NCBI GenBank assembly: GCA_032209605.1
Contig: JASFXZ010000016.1
Coordinates: 13,826,001-13,890,000 of the forward strand
Direction: 5' to 3'
Source: Mactromeris polynyma
Lineage: Eukaryota; Mollusca; Bivalvia; Venerida; Mactridae
Length of the DNA stretch: 64,000 bases
A program made the position numbers and the translations under genes. The notes under the pieces are model-generated. The model was given only the letters and a program-made list of their open reading frames with translations, was not told where the DNA came from and did no database searches. Shown here one piece after another: positions 24,683-37,085 of the stretch; within the stretch, counting starts at the first letter, position 1, and each line of letters begins with the position of its first letter.

Positions 24683-24856
24683 ACAGTCAGACCTCGTTAA
24701 TTCGAATACATCGGGTCTGAAAGTTTATTTCGAATAATAAATGGTTTCGAAAAGTCCATTTCAGTTCGATATGCTTAAGAAGATACATCGGGGTCTGATA
24801 TTATATTTCGGATGATACCAAGTATTCGGATAGAAGGTTGTCGAATAAATTAAAAT
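24683..24856. mobile_element. Family C element, 3' end degenerate
   Basis: It starts ACAGTCAGACCTCGTTAATT and holds two AAGATACATCGG/GATACCAAGTATTCGGATAG blocks shared with 35374-35554. The terminal GGTCCGACTGT is lost. Confidence 0.75.
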
Positions 24857-25813
24857 AAATGTTGTTCAAATGTTGAAAATTACTGCGAGTGTAAGTATAT
24901 TCCTGTGCTGTTCTGTTCTGTTATTCTTAATATAGGTACAAAGCACGAGACTGGTGATGTGTCAACACCCCTTTGTGCTGTATCCAAGTGGTATATATAA
25001 TTAGTATTGCCAAAAACATCAACCGAATAAAACCATTATTCCGGTAATTTCCAAATTCCGGTTGACCAAATCGTCAAATCTAGCATATAACTATATAACA
25101 CCACTTTTAAGTCAAACAAAGGCTTTAATTGTCCAAGGGCATCCAAATGTCATGGTTAATAACGGGTTTACTGTGTACATAGAGGCCAGTCACCTCTGTA
25201 CCAACAAATGGCCAATTATGGTTCATGGTCACTGGTTGTTCTAAACTGGAATGTTAATTATGGGAAAATAAATCAATTATATGTTTATTACTTTAGACTG
25301 CATAATAATGCGAAGTTTAAATGTATATATATATATATTTCTTTATTTCAGTCTCATTATTGTTAACAACAATACATATACATATTTACACAGAACCATT
25401 TACAGTGTTGCACAATACCATTCACATTTGAATTATAAGAGACTATAGAACAAAATAAAACGTACATGAACATTCATACACTATATTAAAACAATATAAC
25501 ACATTTAAATGTACATACATTTATGATAAGATGTGTAAAACAATTCACAATTAAAATGTGATAATATGTATTTAAATATTTATATCAATCTAATCAGTGA
25601 CTGTGTACTTATCACATACATATACAATACGAGTGCATACCTAATAAAGTACACTGCCACCCTTACAATGAGTTATATGAGATTATGATTGTATACACAC
25701 ACAACTTATATATCTAAGTATCTACATACATTTATATATAGACTAAACATTAAAGATGTATCTGACTCAACTGATGGTTGTCAAGCGTCCTGCGAGGTGG
25801 TTGATCAAAGAGA
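24857..25813. other. No gene; AT-rich with (AT)n
   Basis: A short (AT)n run lies near 25328. The 25340-25660 stretch, rich in ACATATACAT, recalls the 3' ends of retroelements or UTRs seen at 45060-45200 and 48430-48560, but no proof is available. Confidence 0.3.
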
Positions 25814-26385
25814 TGGTCGCTCTGGAGAGGTTGTTGCTCTTAGAGATAGCGGACCGCTCTGGAGTGGTTGTTGCTCTTAGAGATAGCGGGCCGCTCTGGA
25901 GAGGTTGTTGCTCTAAGTGAGGGCCGTTCTGGAGAAGTGGTTGCTCTAAGTGAGGGCCGCTCTGGAGAGGTTGTTGCTCTAAGTGAGTGGCGCTCCGGAG
26001 AGGTTGTTGCTCTAAGTGAGGGCCGCTCTGGAGAGGTTGTTGCTCTAAGTGAAGGCCGCTCTGGATAGGTTGTTGCTCTAAGTGATGGCCGCTCTGGAGA
26101 AGTTGTTGCTCTAAGTGAGGGCCGCTCTGGAGAGGTTGTTGCTCTAAGTGAGGGCCGCTCTGGAGAGGTTGTTTCTCTAAGTGAGGGCCGCTCTGGAGAG
26201 GTTGTTGCTCTAAGTGATGGCCGCTCTGGAGAGGTTGTTGCTCTAAGTGATGGCCGCTCTGGAGAGGTTGTTGCTCTAAGTGAGGGCCGCTCCGGAGAGG
26301 TTGTTTCTCTAAGTGAGGGCCGCTCTAGAGAGGTTGTTGCTCTAAGTCAGGGCCGCTCCGGAGAGGTTGTTGCTCTAAGTGAGGT
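25814..26385 (+). repeat. 35-bp minisatellite x16 derived from family D
   Basis: The unit is GAGGTTGTTGCTCTAAGTGA plus GGGCCGCTCTGGAGA. This is two roughly 17-bp halves like the family D motif. Variants include GATGG for GAGGG and CTCCGG for CTCTGG. The open frame through part of it (RSGEVVALSEG repeats) comes only from the periodicity. Confidence 0.95.
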
Positions 26386-26942
26386 TCGTAATAGGAACTA
26401 TTTATAAAAGCTAAGAAATTCCTTGATACGTGGAAATCATATACTTATGATGAAATGATTACATGCATATTATATATAATACCATTATCATGAATGTTGA
26501 CAAAAACTGTTTCCATGTACTTTGCGGATATGATGAAAATCAAAAGTACCTTTCCATTGTTCACGTTTGGATGACGTCACGAAACAAAAATGTTGTTTAT
26601 TGTTGTTTTGCTGGGAAATATTGAAGTTATAAATATGTAAATACTTCAATAACAATACACCACTTTTAAGAGATATATATAGTGTATTGTCGTATTAAGT
26701 TTTATACTTGATCACGCCGATTCAAGTCGGATATTGCACGAGATGTGTCCTGCTTGAGAACGCTTTCTCACGAGAACTTTGACACGCAATGATTTATTCA
26801 ATGGCCATTTTTTCAAAGAATTCGACATGCGGTAAAAGATGAATGTAGGTTTTTCGCTTGCTTTCATTTCTGAAAACGATATAATTTATGACTTTTAGGA
26901 TTGGTCGAGTAATATAACAAATGTCTCGTACAAAAACTACAT
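26386..26942. other. No feature recognised
   Basis: One TGACGTCA palindrome at about 26574. Otherwise featureless. Confidence 0.3.
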
Positions 26943-27348
26943 AGTATAACCTCACTCACTTAAAGACAACCTCAATAATAAGACCACCTCAAAATTAATT
27001 GTTTGTTTCATCGGTTTAACGCCGTTTCTCAACAATATTTCAGTTATATACGGCGGCCGGTTCACCTAACCAGTTTTTCCTGGACTGAAATCTAACAAGT
27101 ACTAACTTACTCTTCCACAGGGAGCCGGCAACTTCTCCACATGAGGAGGAAAATCGACATTTTTATCAAATTTTCATGGTAGGGTATGACCTGCCGCGAC
27201 CGGGAATCTAACCCGGATCGCCGGGTTACAAGTCCAGCACACTAACCACTGGACCACGGCCGCGGCACCTCAAAATTAAGAACACCCAAATATTAAGACC
27301 AGTTATCAAGGGTCCAAGGGGTGGTCTTATTATTGTGGTTTGACTGTA
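26943..27348. mobile_element. Family A element interrupted by a SINE
   Basis: The left part 26943-26998 and right part 27266-27348 join into one family A copy. The SINE between them is flanked by the 14-bp direct repeat CACCTCAAAATTAA (26985-26998 and 27266-27279). Confidence 0.9.
26999..27265 (-). mobile_element. Intact tRNA-headed SINE (family J)
   Basis: Read on the - strand, the first 72 bases fold as a tRNA. The acceptor GCCGCG pairs with CGCGGC, the D arm holds TGGTCCAGTGGTTA, the anticodon loop CTTGTAA carries TGT (Thr-like), and the T stem CCGGG/CCCGG is perfect. A body with ATGTGGAG-type and AACTGGTTAGGTGAACCGGC segments follows. The 3' tail is AACGGCGTTAAACCGATGAA, then ACAAACA. 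This is the best-preserved SINE in the window and a likely recent insertion. Confidence 0.92.
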
Positions 27349-28283
27349 TTTATATTTGAAATATCATGTAATTAAACATATTAACAATATGGTAAGATCA
27401 TTCATATAAAACTGAATATACATAGTTCAGAGCTTTGAACAGAGCTCGAACCCACGCGTCCGGCAACAATACTATCTCTTGAGTGGTTTCGTCAGAGCGC
27501 CTGATACCAATAACATCCAGTCTCCAAGAGTTCGGGTCAGCACCACGATCGACCATGTTATTCAGCGTAGACGAATTTGTGTAATTTTCCGTAATTTTTC
27601 CTGTTATGCCAAAGTATTTCTATGCATGTCTTGTTACCAAAATACCGGAATACCGCGAAAATAGCAGCAAAGTTAACACTATATCTCAGAGTGGTCAGCA
27701 CAATTTTCGTTTCTTAGACTGGTCAGTGTTTATTTAATTACCAGAGTCCTCTTATATTTGCCTTTATACGATCTATCAAGACGTTAACCAAAACCCGACT
27801 AGATTATGCATACATACATAAATATTCGTCAAAAAGGTAACTTCAAAACCGAATTGAAATCCATCAAATTACATCGACGTAAAATTATACATTTACGTGG
27901 TTTGAAACCAAAATGTTGCGATAAGCGTTTTGCCAACTTAAATCTCATTGATGCAGAAAATGAACAACAATCAATTTGAACCATAAAATCTAAACGTTTG
28001 TGATTGATCAATTTAATTTATGCGGAATCGAACAAGTTAATATATTTCAATAATGAAAGTAATGGTTTTAAAATTAAACTTATGATTGTGCGGACTTAAT
28101 GAATCCTCCGCGTTAGGGGCGGGGGGGGGGCTCATTCGGGGAATGTAGGCAGATTTGTTGTTTAAATCCCATCCCCGGAGCAAGATTGATTAGTACACAT
28201 TCCTTGGGGTCGGTGCAGTTTAAGACATCAAAACGACTATTGGTGTCAATTCCGACCGAGTCTATTTCCCGGGGAGGGGGGAG
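27349..28283. other. No gene recognised
   Basis: A short frame at 27479-27664 and a - frame at 27829-28011 have no known domains. A run of G lies at about 28120. Confidence 0.3.
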
Positions 28284-28495
28284 ACGCCATGTTAGCTCAG
28301 TTGATTGTGGGCTTGGCTGTCACCCGGGTTCGATTCCCGAGTGTCCTTTTCGCGACACTTGGCTTTGGTCCTTTTGTCCTCCATCGCAAATTAGTTTGGA
28401 GAAGTTGCCAGCTGCTTGCGTAAGGACTAGTTAGTAATGGTTGTAAATAAATTTAAGGAAAAACTGGTTAGGTCATCTGAACGCCATGTATAACT
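28284..28495 (+). mobile_element. Family J SINE with a different tRNA head
   Basis: TTAGCTCAGTTG (A box) and GGGTTCGATTCCC (B box) form the head. The tail AAAAACTGGTTAGGTCATCT and GCCATGTATAACTGT is that of family J but ends early. The adjoining 35-bp array begins in its last bases. Confidence 0.75.
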
Positions 28496-28831
28496 GTGGT
28501 TCCAGTGAGTGCAAAATGCACCGAATCCCTGTGGTTCTAGTGAGTGCCTAATGCACCGAATCCCTGTGGCTCTAGTGGGTGCAAAATGCACCGAATGCCT
28601 GTAGTTCTAGTGAGTGCCTAATGTACCGAATCCCTGTGGTTCTAGTGAGTGCCTAATGCACCGAATGCCTGTGGTTCTAGTGAGTGCAAAATGCACCGAA
28701 TGCCTGTGGTTCTAGTGAGTGCAAAATGCACCGAATGCCTGTGGTTCTAGTGAGTGCAAAATGCACCGAATGCCTGTGGTTCTAGTGAGTGCAAAATGCA
28801 CCGAATGCCTGTGGTTCTAGTGAGTGCAAAA
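28490..28831 (+). repeat. 35-bp minisatellite, about 9.6 copies
   Basis: The unit is GTGGTTCTAGTGAGTGCAAA plus ATGCACCGAATGCCT. The first copies carry CCTAATG/ATCCCT variants. The last five are almost identical, so the right side expanded most recently. Confidence 0.95.
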
Positions 28832-29160
28832 TTATCTAAATTCTCAGTTTTTACATTAATTCGACATTTTGTGAAAGGTCGGGCTACTTCTGGTGACGAA
28901 CGAATCGAAGTATACTCCAGTCAAAACGTGATAAGTGTGCTTTGTGTAAATTGTTTCGTTCATTTTTGATAGATGGTTGAAATGGGACCCGTACTGTATT
29001 ACATTTAAATGTGGACACTTTTCTGACACGATGTCATTAACATTAGTCGAATGATAAAAATAATTTGCTTTGCAATACGAACTACATTTCGTCAGGACAA
29101 AAGGCCACAATGTCAAACACTTATAATGTGAGTTAATTTTATCACGATATGAGTTTCATG

Positions 29161-29298
29161 TACAGTACAACCTCACTTAAAGATTCAAGTCCATTTTCAC
29201 TGTTTTGCTATTTATTCAACCTTAATATTAAGACCACCTCAATAATGAGACCAGTTTTCAAGGGTCCCAAGGGTGGTCGCATTATTGAGATTTTTATT
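29161..29298. mobile_element. Family A element, shortened
   Basis: It starts TACAGTACAACCTCACTTAA. The right end is GGGTGGTCGCATTATTGAG without the final ACTGTA. Confidence 0.75.
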
Positions 29299-29724
29299 TG
29301 TCTATTTTGAATCTGCGTCTGCTGCTAGTGACTTATGATACATTATAAACGACCAAATTTATACAAAATGCAACCATGTTGTTGTAGATGAATTATAATA
29401 TATTATATGTTTTACAGCAGTCGAATGCATTTAGATCTGTGTAGGTGCAAGCGTTTAAAATTCATGATAACTCATTTATTTATTACATGTACTTCATAAG
29501 AAATTCACGACACATTTAAGTTAGATGATTTATTGATCCTGCAATTCTTTATTTCAAAATGATATGACATCAATTATATTGCATATTGCACAGCATTTAG
29601 CGAGAGACATATTCCGTCACCTACGAAATAGTCTTCATTTTACATCCCCAGTATTTTAACTGACTGTCCAAATGCTGTAAATCGCTGTATGGTTATTATT
29701 TCTATTGAGTTTTAGATGTATGTT
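29299..29724. other. No feature recognised
   Basis: AT-rich sequence without exon-like signals. Confidence 0.3.
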
Positions 29725-30066
29725 ATATTTCCCTCTCCCCTGTGCAATTCTTTCACTTTATAAATAATACTGTTTATGTTATTTTCTCTTCCACGTTCGG
29801 CCCATTGTCGCCAGCTGTCTTGACCTGTCTTGCGAAGTATTCTATCTATCAAATCACCCCGCCATGTTTTGCCTCTTTGATTCTCCTAATTATTCATTAT
29901 GGTCGGCCAGGCCATTCCTTGCACCCCTGTTCCCTTACGTAAGTACCCTTAAGCCTCCTCGAATGCCTTGTGTTTTATGGATTGTTGTTTTCCCGGAGGT
30001 CTGTTTATAGAAGCACTGTAATCATGTATGTGGCGTTCCCTGTAGCAAATCATTCTCTCTCTTCCC
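29725..30066 (+). repeat. Dispersed repeat family E, copy 3 (longest uninterrupted)
   Basis: It runs from CCCTCTCCCCTGTGCAATTC to GTAGCAAATCATTCTCTCTC. It is the reference for the copies at 2508-2770, 12153-12790 and 55789-56122. The small open frames in it have no known domain. Confidence 0.8.
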
Positions 30067-30348
30067 TTCATGCGAACGTTCAACCCAATGGAATGCCAAC
30101 GTTGCCTGGTTCGTTTATCTTGAAAGGTTGTTGCACTTAACACAAATATGCGGCGTTTGACAGGGCAGCATGCGCTCATTTTTGAACACCCCTCGCACAA
30201 TCCTAGAACACAATTGACGAGGGGGTTCAAAAAGTTAACGGTAATTATTCTTCTTTAAGTTTTAATCAAGATTTGCATAGCCTTTGCAGTTACTTTTTAA
30301 TCGCTCGTGCAGTGAATTCGCTAAAGCCTCATAGTTCTCAAATCTACA

Positions 30349-30628
30349 ATATTTACCTCCCTTGATCTGAATTGTCGGCCATATTGATAGGCAAATTTTC
30401 TTTATTGTGAATATAACGTAAACGATGATAAACTAATCCGATGTATAAACAATAACTTGTTCATTATGCTCATGTGGACATTTGGCTCAGTAAGTTGAAG
30501 AAAAAGTGGTTGTCACATGCAAATTCTCTTTGTATTTTCTCAATTATCACATATTTGAAAATTACTCCTAAAATGGCTTATCAGTTTTGCCTATCAAAAT
30601 GGCCGACAATTAAGAACTAGGTGCTAAA
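30349..30628. mobile_element. Family F foldback element, copy 1
   Basis: Left end TTTACCTCCCTTGATCTGAA with GGCCATATTGATAGGCAAA; right end TTTTGCCTATCAAAATGGCC with GACAATTAAGAACTAGG. The arms are inverted, about 45 bp. A second copy lies at 56519-56790. Confidence 0.8.
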
Positions 30629-31189
30629 TAGTGTAGATGTGGGAACTATGTAAGCATCATTAATCTCATTGTCCTAAAGTGATGATTTAAGTTGAGGAAA
30701 TGATGTTTCAACAGAGATGTTATGCTTCATTTCCTAAGTACACTCATAGGAAGCGAAATTCATTTACTACATGTAATTGTAACCGAAAGTAATTTTGTTA
30801 AGTAAGATGATGCATTGTATGTAATTATAGGAAATACAAATATGGATGTAGTCAGTTAAGAAAACGGAGTTCAAGGAATGTCCACAAAGTACGCTGACGA
30901 TGGTTATAGTAACGTAATATATATAAATTTGACGGTAGAGAAATAAGATACAAATTGAACGACACTTACAGATTTATTCAATCGAATCTGCAGTTTTTAT
31001 GAAACATAAAGTAATATCAGTTATACATTGCAGTGGTTCTTATTAAGGATGTTTCCGCCTATGTAACAACTGGATGAAGCCAATTCAAATATTTAGGATC
31101 AGATACATCTGTTTACTTATCCATTTTACATTGATTGTGAAACAAGTTCTTACAAATTATACTAATCACTCTCGATGGTTGCTTCGTGC
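30629..31189. other. No feature recognised
   Basis: Nothing exon-like seen. Confidence 0.3.
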
Positions 31190-31371
31190 ATGGTTACCAA
31201 CCAGTACTCGCGCCAAATTTAGGAATTGTGAAGTTCGTGATCAAACCCCGTTCATCGGGAGGCTCAAACTTACGGCCTTCGGATCAGGAGTCAGCCGCCC
31301 TATCCCTCGACCACCGTACCTCCCTTGTACAAATTGTTCATGTGAAAATATGTCATCCGATGTATTGCCGA
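31190..31371 (-). mobile_element. Arg-like tRNA SINE
   Basis: On the - strand, GGTGGTCGAGGGATAGGGCG, then loop CTCCTGA (CCT, Arg-like), then GTTTGAGCCTCCC. The body, read on +, includes CGCGCCAAATTTAGGAATTG. Confidence 0.65.
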
Positions 31372-32330
31372 GCTTATACAAAATTACGTATTAAAGTAGT
31401 CACTTAAAAATGGAAGCAAATACATTTCCTCACGATGCGTCCCACTAAAGCACCGACATCTTTCAACTTTCTCTTTCTTTTGGTCACCATTGTCTAACAT
31501 AAGTTTTAAATACAAATACTTTCAAGTGTACGCCCTCAGTTTTATGTACATGTATACTAAATGTCGCGTAGTGCATAGCAGTGACACCATGAAAAATTCA
31601 TATCATTTAACGTAACGATCATATATCATTTTAAAAGTACACTTGACTAGTGTGCACTTTTTTAGTGTCGAATAACTTTTTTTATTGATTAACATTTCTA
31701 CATGAAAGTTTGTATATTTGCTATTGGCTACGTGTATATCATGATTCTCTGGTCGAATTTATCGGTTTAAAAATACGATGCGTTGAGTCCGGGTGGGCAC
31801 ACGCGCTATTAGACTATTTCCAATCAAAAATATCATCTTTAATTGGGAGCTGCAGTACTGAATTATCTCGTATCATCGCATTATTGATTTTATTTGTTCA
31901 ATCTGTGGATTTATGACATGAAATAAATAAAATATTTTGCCAAGTATCTACGCTATATTTGTTGAAACTTTCAGCAAGATCAGACTGATATTGAACAGAG
32001 ATACTATCATATGTATACATGCACACTGATAAGATTTGTTAAGTGTAGGTATTTATGACAAATTCATAAACATGTTGATAATAGCAAGAAATTATTGAGG
32101 GATGCAATCCAAGTTTTCGCTTTATTACATTTTCAATATTGCTATTATTATTATTTTTATGAAACCTCGACATTTCTACAATTCACGACAATATAAACAT
32201 TAATGCTGTCTCATTTATAATTGTACATAACGTTTTGAACGCTGTACTAAATAATAATGTACATACTTTTAGTTGATACGAGTTCATTTCACATCGACTA
32301 TGAAACAAGTTATCATAACTTATATTTATG
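31372..32330. other. No gene recognised
   Basis: Only a short palindromic AAGTACAC/GTGCACTT at about 31636-31660. Confidence 0.3.
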
Positions 32331-32545
32331 TACGAAATCCTGGTTGTGACATTTCAGCTTCAAGAATTCGTGATTTCAACTTAATGAATTCACGAGTACA
32401 ACTTCATGAATTCGTTAAAGAGAATAATTCGTGTATTCGTGAAATTGAAATCGTGAAATCTTGAATTCACGAAGATGAAATCGTGAAGTCATGAAGTTGA
32501 AATCGTGAATTCAAGAAGTTAAAATGTCACCACCAGGCTTTCGTA
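32331..32545. mobile_element. Family G element, copy 2
   Basis: The ends TACGAAATCCTGGTTGTGAC and TGTCACCACCAGGCTTTCGTA are inverted repeats with the outer TACGAAA. The interior has GAATTCGTGA and GAATTCACGA units in both orientations. Unlike copy 1 it has not expanded into a long array. Confidence 0.75.
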
Positions 32546-32576
32546 TTAATCACACTCTACAATTGCTTTATGGTTT

Positions 32577-32700
32577 AGAAACCAACACTAGCACCTAATT
32601 CAGGGAATATGAAGTTAGCGGTTCAACTTCTCCCAAGACAGGACTCGAACTCAAAACCTTCGGATCAGAGATGGCATTTGGCTTAACAGTGGGTATACAT
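32577..32700 (-). mobile_element. Degenerate Arg-like SINE
   Basis: GACTCGAACTCAAAACCTTC and GGATCAGAGATGGC match the tRNA part of 31190-31371. AATTCAGGGAATATGAAGTT matches its body. Confidence 0.5.
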
Positions 32701-33699
32701 TTATCAGAAAAAAACATACGACTAACTTTATTGTTATTCTTTCCCAATAAATACTAAATTTTGAAATTCACATTTTGTCGCTATTTTGTTATTCCCATCG
32801 AATATAACCATTTCGGAATTAAGCATCATTTCCGTTAATTACCGAACCCATCGCGGTACAAATTCACCCGAACTTTGTCTGTATGCCATTTGATAAATTA
32901 CATCGTTTTTATGTCATTTGCAGTGCATTTTATCACCACTATGCACGTTTGACACCAGTGCTTTCTTATGTCTTTCTATAGATGGGTATTTAATGACTTT
33001 GTAAATGTTTGTATTTGTTATATCAACAAAGAACCACACCCTTGTCTATAAACGTACACAGCGATCGACAAAGTTTAGCTTTTTTAGAAACTGTGTGAAA
33101 CAGTCCTGGTGGGTAAGAACTTTTGACCAGTATTTGTAAGACGGTTTGGGTAATAAGGGACTTACAGGGTTCGATATCCGGCCGAGATCTAGGTACTCAA
33201 TATTGACCAAAACATAAACATGCAGTCGCACAGTCTGCTCTGATACAAATGGTGAAATTGCCAGTTGCTGGCGTTAAGTTACGAAGTTATTAAGAGTTGA
33301 TAACGCAGGGCACATATGATCAGTCGCCAAGACCAATCCAGTCTTTGATGACACAGAAAACTCTTTAATATTAGCTGTAATGGACCGAGTCCTTGAGAAC
33401 TATGAGGTGTGTTTGTCGGTATATATGCAGCTTAGTTCCTTGAATACACTGCTTTTTCAGTACAGTGTTTATATAGCTTTATTTGATGTCGTTATTTTAT
33501 GTAAAATTAACGCTATTTAGATTTTGTATCAACATTTTGTATTTACATTTCCTAGAATGTTTAATACTATATAAATATGTTCTGATATTATTAATGTTGC
33601 CATTGACCTTATATCATAAATGTTTACCATTGTATATCATTATTAGTTAATATTGTATGCTCATAGACTGTAAAGTCTAAAGTATTGAGAAATACAATG
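32701..33699. other. No gene; one weak tRNA-like stretch
   Basis: ACTTACAGGGTTCGATATCC near 33160 resembles a B box, with GTTTGGGTAATAAG before it. Too degenerate to call. Confidence 0.25.
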
Positions 33700-33890
33700 T
33701 ACAGTCAAATCTGTTAAAGACCACCTGCGAACAAAGACCACTATTGCAAAACCTGTCAGCAAAGACCACCTATTTTATCTCCCATCAGACCATTTTCAAT
33801 GATATTTAATCTGTTAATAGAGACCACCTGTAAACAAAGACCACATTTTGCTGTTCCCATGGGTGGTCTTTACAGACAGGTTTGACTGTA
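33700..33890. mobile_element. Family B foldback element, copy 3
   Basis: It starts TACAGTCAAATCTGTTAAAG and ends ACAGACAGGTTTGACTGTA. Nearly identical to copies 1 and 2. Confidence 0.92.
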
Positions 33891-34781
33891 CATTCAAATT
33901 CATTATATAACATATTAAGTTATGACAACATTTTTATACTAAAACTCGGTATCCGTGGGATTGTGATATCTAATTGTGTACAACAATCTTCAATTCAAAG
34001 CGAGGCGTCGATTTTAAAAGCTTCTAGGAGGATAAACATGTTACTTTGTAACATTATAGTTCAGTCCTGTTTGGTTGATATTTCACCTTAACAAACTAAA
34101 GCAACACTTTTGTCACAAACGAGGTCAGTGACATTTACCTACAATGACGATTACTCAATGTTTTTCCATACTCAGACACCATTTTGAATAGATGACGTCA
34201 TAATTAGGTAGGGTATAAAAAGCTGCGGCTCCAGGCTAACATTGCATCGTTATCATCTATCAATCTTTAGAAATTGGCACCCAGTATGCGATGGGTGAAA
34301 TTTGGCTAATTTTGATATCTGATTCTATTTTAATTATATCATGCCCGTGTATATCAACTTTCATTTGACCCAGATTAACAAAAAAACATCCGCAGGGAAA
34401 TATTAATGGTATTACCCTGACCTAATTGCTGTCTAAAATTACAGGGTGATAAATAGCTATGTAACAACACTCTGTCACATTCAGACATAAAATCTAGTTT
34501 GTATATTTTTACTAATTAAGTAACTAGAAGCGTTTATACGCCGCACAATTTTTATTTTTTATTTTTGTGAGATTATAAGAAAAAAACACAAAGACAAGCG
34601 AATCTTCATGTTTATAGAAATGCGAAAAGGTTAAACGTTTTCATAATGCACTAAATGGTCGTAACAATCTTAATAAATGTCAGCATTAAAAAGCTGAGGT
34701 AATTATAATGAAAAGAAACGAAATGATTAATAACTGCACCAGAAACAACTTTAACCTGACAGCACAAAGCAGTTCTCTTAT
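33891..34781. other. No gene recognised
   Basis: One TGACGTCA at about 34194. AT-rich. Confidence 0.3.
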
Positions 34782-35215
34782 TAGTGACACCCTCTCTTCA
34801 ACACCATTATCAATTACCCCGTAGTTTACCCTCAACGTAACCTCTCTAGATCAACAACCTCTCAACAACAGCCGGAAATTGCAACTCCAATAGGGTGTTG
34901 CTCTGGAGAGCCTTTCTATTGACCAACACCCTCTATTCAACACCAGTATCAATTACCCCGTAGTTTACCCTCAATGTAACCTCTCTATATAAAAAACCTC
35001 TCAACAACAGCCGGAAATTGCAACTCCAATAGGGTGTTGCTCTAGATAGCCTTTCTATTGACCAACAACCTCTATTCAACACCAGTATCAATTACCCCGT
35101 AGCTTACCCTCAATGTAACCTCTCTAGATCAACAACCTCTCAACAACAGCCGGAAATTGCAACTCCAATAGGGTGTTGCTCTGGAGAGCCTTTCTATTGA
35201 GCAACCACCTCTATT
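34782..35215 (+). repeat. ~140-bp tandem array x3 of family D
   Basis: Three copies (starts about 34788, 34927, 35067) share AATTACCCCGTAG, AACCTCTC and CCGGAAATTGCAACTCCAAT then AGGGTGTTGCTCTGGAGAG. Within each, AACCTCTC repeats at a 17-bp interval (34839 and 34856 in the first). Confidence 0.9.
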
Positions 35216-35373
35216 CAACAACATTATCAATTGTCCCTGCTTTTAGAATTGTCTACCAATTTTACCACTCTCTTTCTAGAGTCGAAAGTTGGAGATATTA
35301 TTTCCAAAACATGTAGTTTTATACAATAATTTAAAGAAAGCATTTTTAAATGAATTTAAAGATTGCTTATATC

Positions 35374-35554
35374 TACAGTCGGATCTCGTTCATTCGAATT
35401 CATCGGGCCCGAAATTTTATTTCGAATAATACATGGTTTCGAATTGCTGATTTAAATTCGACTTGCATAAGAAGATACATCGGAACCTGATACTTATTTC
35501 GTATGATACCAGGTATTCGGATAGAAGGTTGTCGAATGAACGAGGTCCGACTGT
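35374..35554. mobile_element. Family C element, complete
   Basis: It starts TACAGTCGGATCTCGTTCAT and ends GAACGAGGTCCGACTGT. ATTCGAAT-type motifs recur inside. About 180 bp, no coding capacity. Confidence 0.88.
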
Positions 35555-35679
35555 TTTATTCTACTGGAAAGAGTTTAATTTAACTAATATCTATGCCGTA
35601 TTTTATTCTATACATTATCCACACCTTAAATAAACATCTAGTCTTTCGTTATATATGATATCCGCCCCCATAACGTTAT

Positions 35680-35928
35680 AAAACACGCGCTGGACTTGTA
35701 ACCCAGTGATCTGGGTTCGATTGCCGGTCGCGGCAGGTCATACCCTTCCATGAAAATTTGACAAAATGTCGATTTTCCTCCACATGTGGAGAAGTTGCCG
35801 GCTCCTTGTGGGAGGGTAAGTTAGTACTGGTTAGATTTCAGTCCAGGAAAAACTGGTTAGGTGAACCGGCCGCCGTATATAACTGAAATATCGTTGAGAA
35901 ACGGCGTTAAACCCGATGAAACAAACAT
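35680..35928 (+). mobile_element. Family J SINE, head truncated
   Basis: It begins in the anticodon stem (GCGCTGGACTTGTAACCCAG) and keeps B box GGTTCGATTGCC. It continues through the whole body to GAAACGGCGTTAAACCCGAT then GAAACAAACA. The A box is missing. Confidence 0.85.
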
Positions 35929-36894
35929 GAAAGTTTTAACCCGCTATGAACATTTATGCAATATTTGAGGCGATTTAGCTTCTCATTGCTATCATCATCA
36001 ACCGGATGATCTACTCGAAGTACCGCCATATTCATCGTCTCAAGAAAATAGTGCGTGTGAAGTCCTCTGATTTTATTATAGATTTGAGAAGTATAATGGC
36101 TGATTTGTGAGGGATATATCAATTGTGGAATGGCGGGAGTCTTGATATAAACGGCTTTTCTGGATTATTTGGGTTATTTTTGGCAAAAGAGTTTTCCCGA
36201 ATAGTCGCGTATTCATTTTCTAATACGACAATATGGAACACGTGCAGTCTTGCTTTGGAAGCGCATCCCAGGACCTTCAGTCCTTTGATTTTGATATGTG
36301 ATGGTTATACATTCGTTTAGCCATTTAGCTTTACAGGTCATCAGTGTAAAATGATTTTCGGTAATGTTTCACATACATTGTAAAACTACATAACATTACA
36401 TTTACAATAACAAACTGTGACTGATATTACAAATAGAAACATTTAATGGCCAGAGGTTCACTTTGTATCTATAATCAGGGGTATGAATTTGTTTGCTCAA
36501 TTTCGCTGACTAATGAACGTCGTAATTATAGCGTTGTGTTCGCTTGACCGTTTGTTGTGTCCGAACATAGTAAGTATATTTCGGCCACTTTGACAGCTGT
36601 GATCACATATCTGTCATCGTTAAAGTCGCCATCTGTGTGATGCGCTATCAGATATACACGGTGTAACGGCAGAACAACCTTGTCGTATGGACGTACCCCC
36701 GGGGTGATGTATCTGTTTGCGAATGTGATTCACATATTCTGTGTGGTCGATGACCGTAAACTGATAATTGTGATCATTATTTACAATGAGAGGGATTTGG
36801 TTCTCACTAGATACATACTTATATATTTACAATAGTATATAATTATAGTCTACGTTGTCCCGAGGTCTCGCCATACTGCTCTGCAATTTCGCGA

Positions 36895-37085
36895 AACGCA
36901 TTTTCACATTTTTGAAATTCTCATTTTCGATTTTTCACATTTTCGATTTTCACATTTTGTTTTGATATCTACATATATATGTAACATATCAAGCTTATGT
37001 CCATGAAATCACGAACATCATATTTTTTTGCAATGAAAATAATCAACCTTTTCCAAGTTCACATTTTCAGATTTTCACATTTTTT
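36895..37085 (+). repeat. Simple TTTTCACAT-rich stretch
   Basis: Irregular repeats of TTTTCACATTTT and ATTTTCGATTTT. The partner at 38568-38760 has diverged faster than its flanks. Confidence 0.7.

Noticed and set aside
25868..26068. 66-codon frame RSGEVVALSEG repeats
   Set aside because: Product of the 35-bp minisatellite; the frame is lost in the neighbouring units.
27192..27266. tRNA-Thr-like cloverleaf as a functional tRNA gene
   Set aside because: It is the head of a SINE with body, tail and target-site duplication; the same holds for the other tRNA-like stretches.
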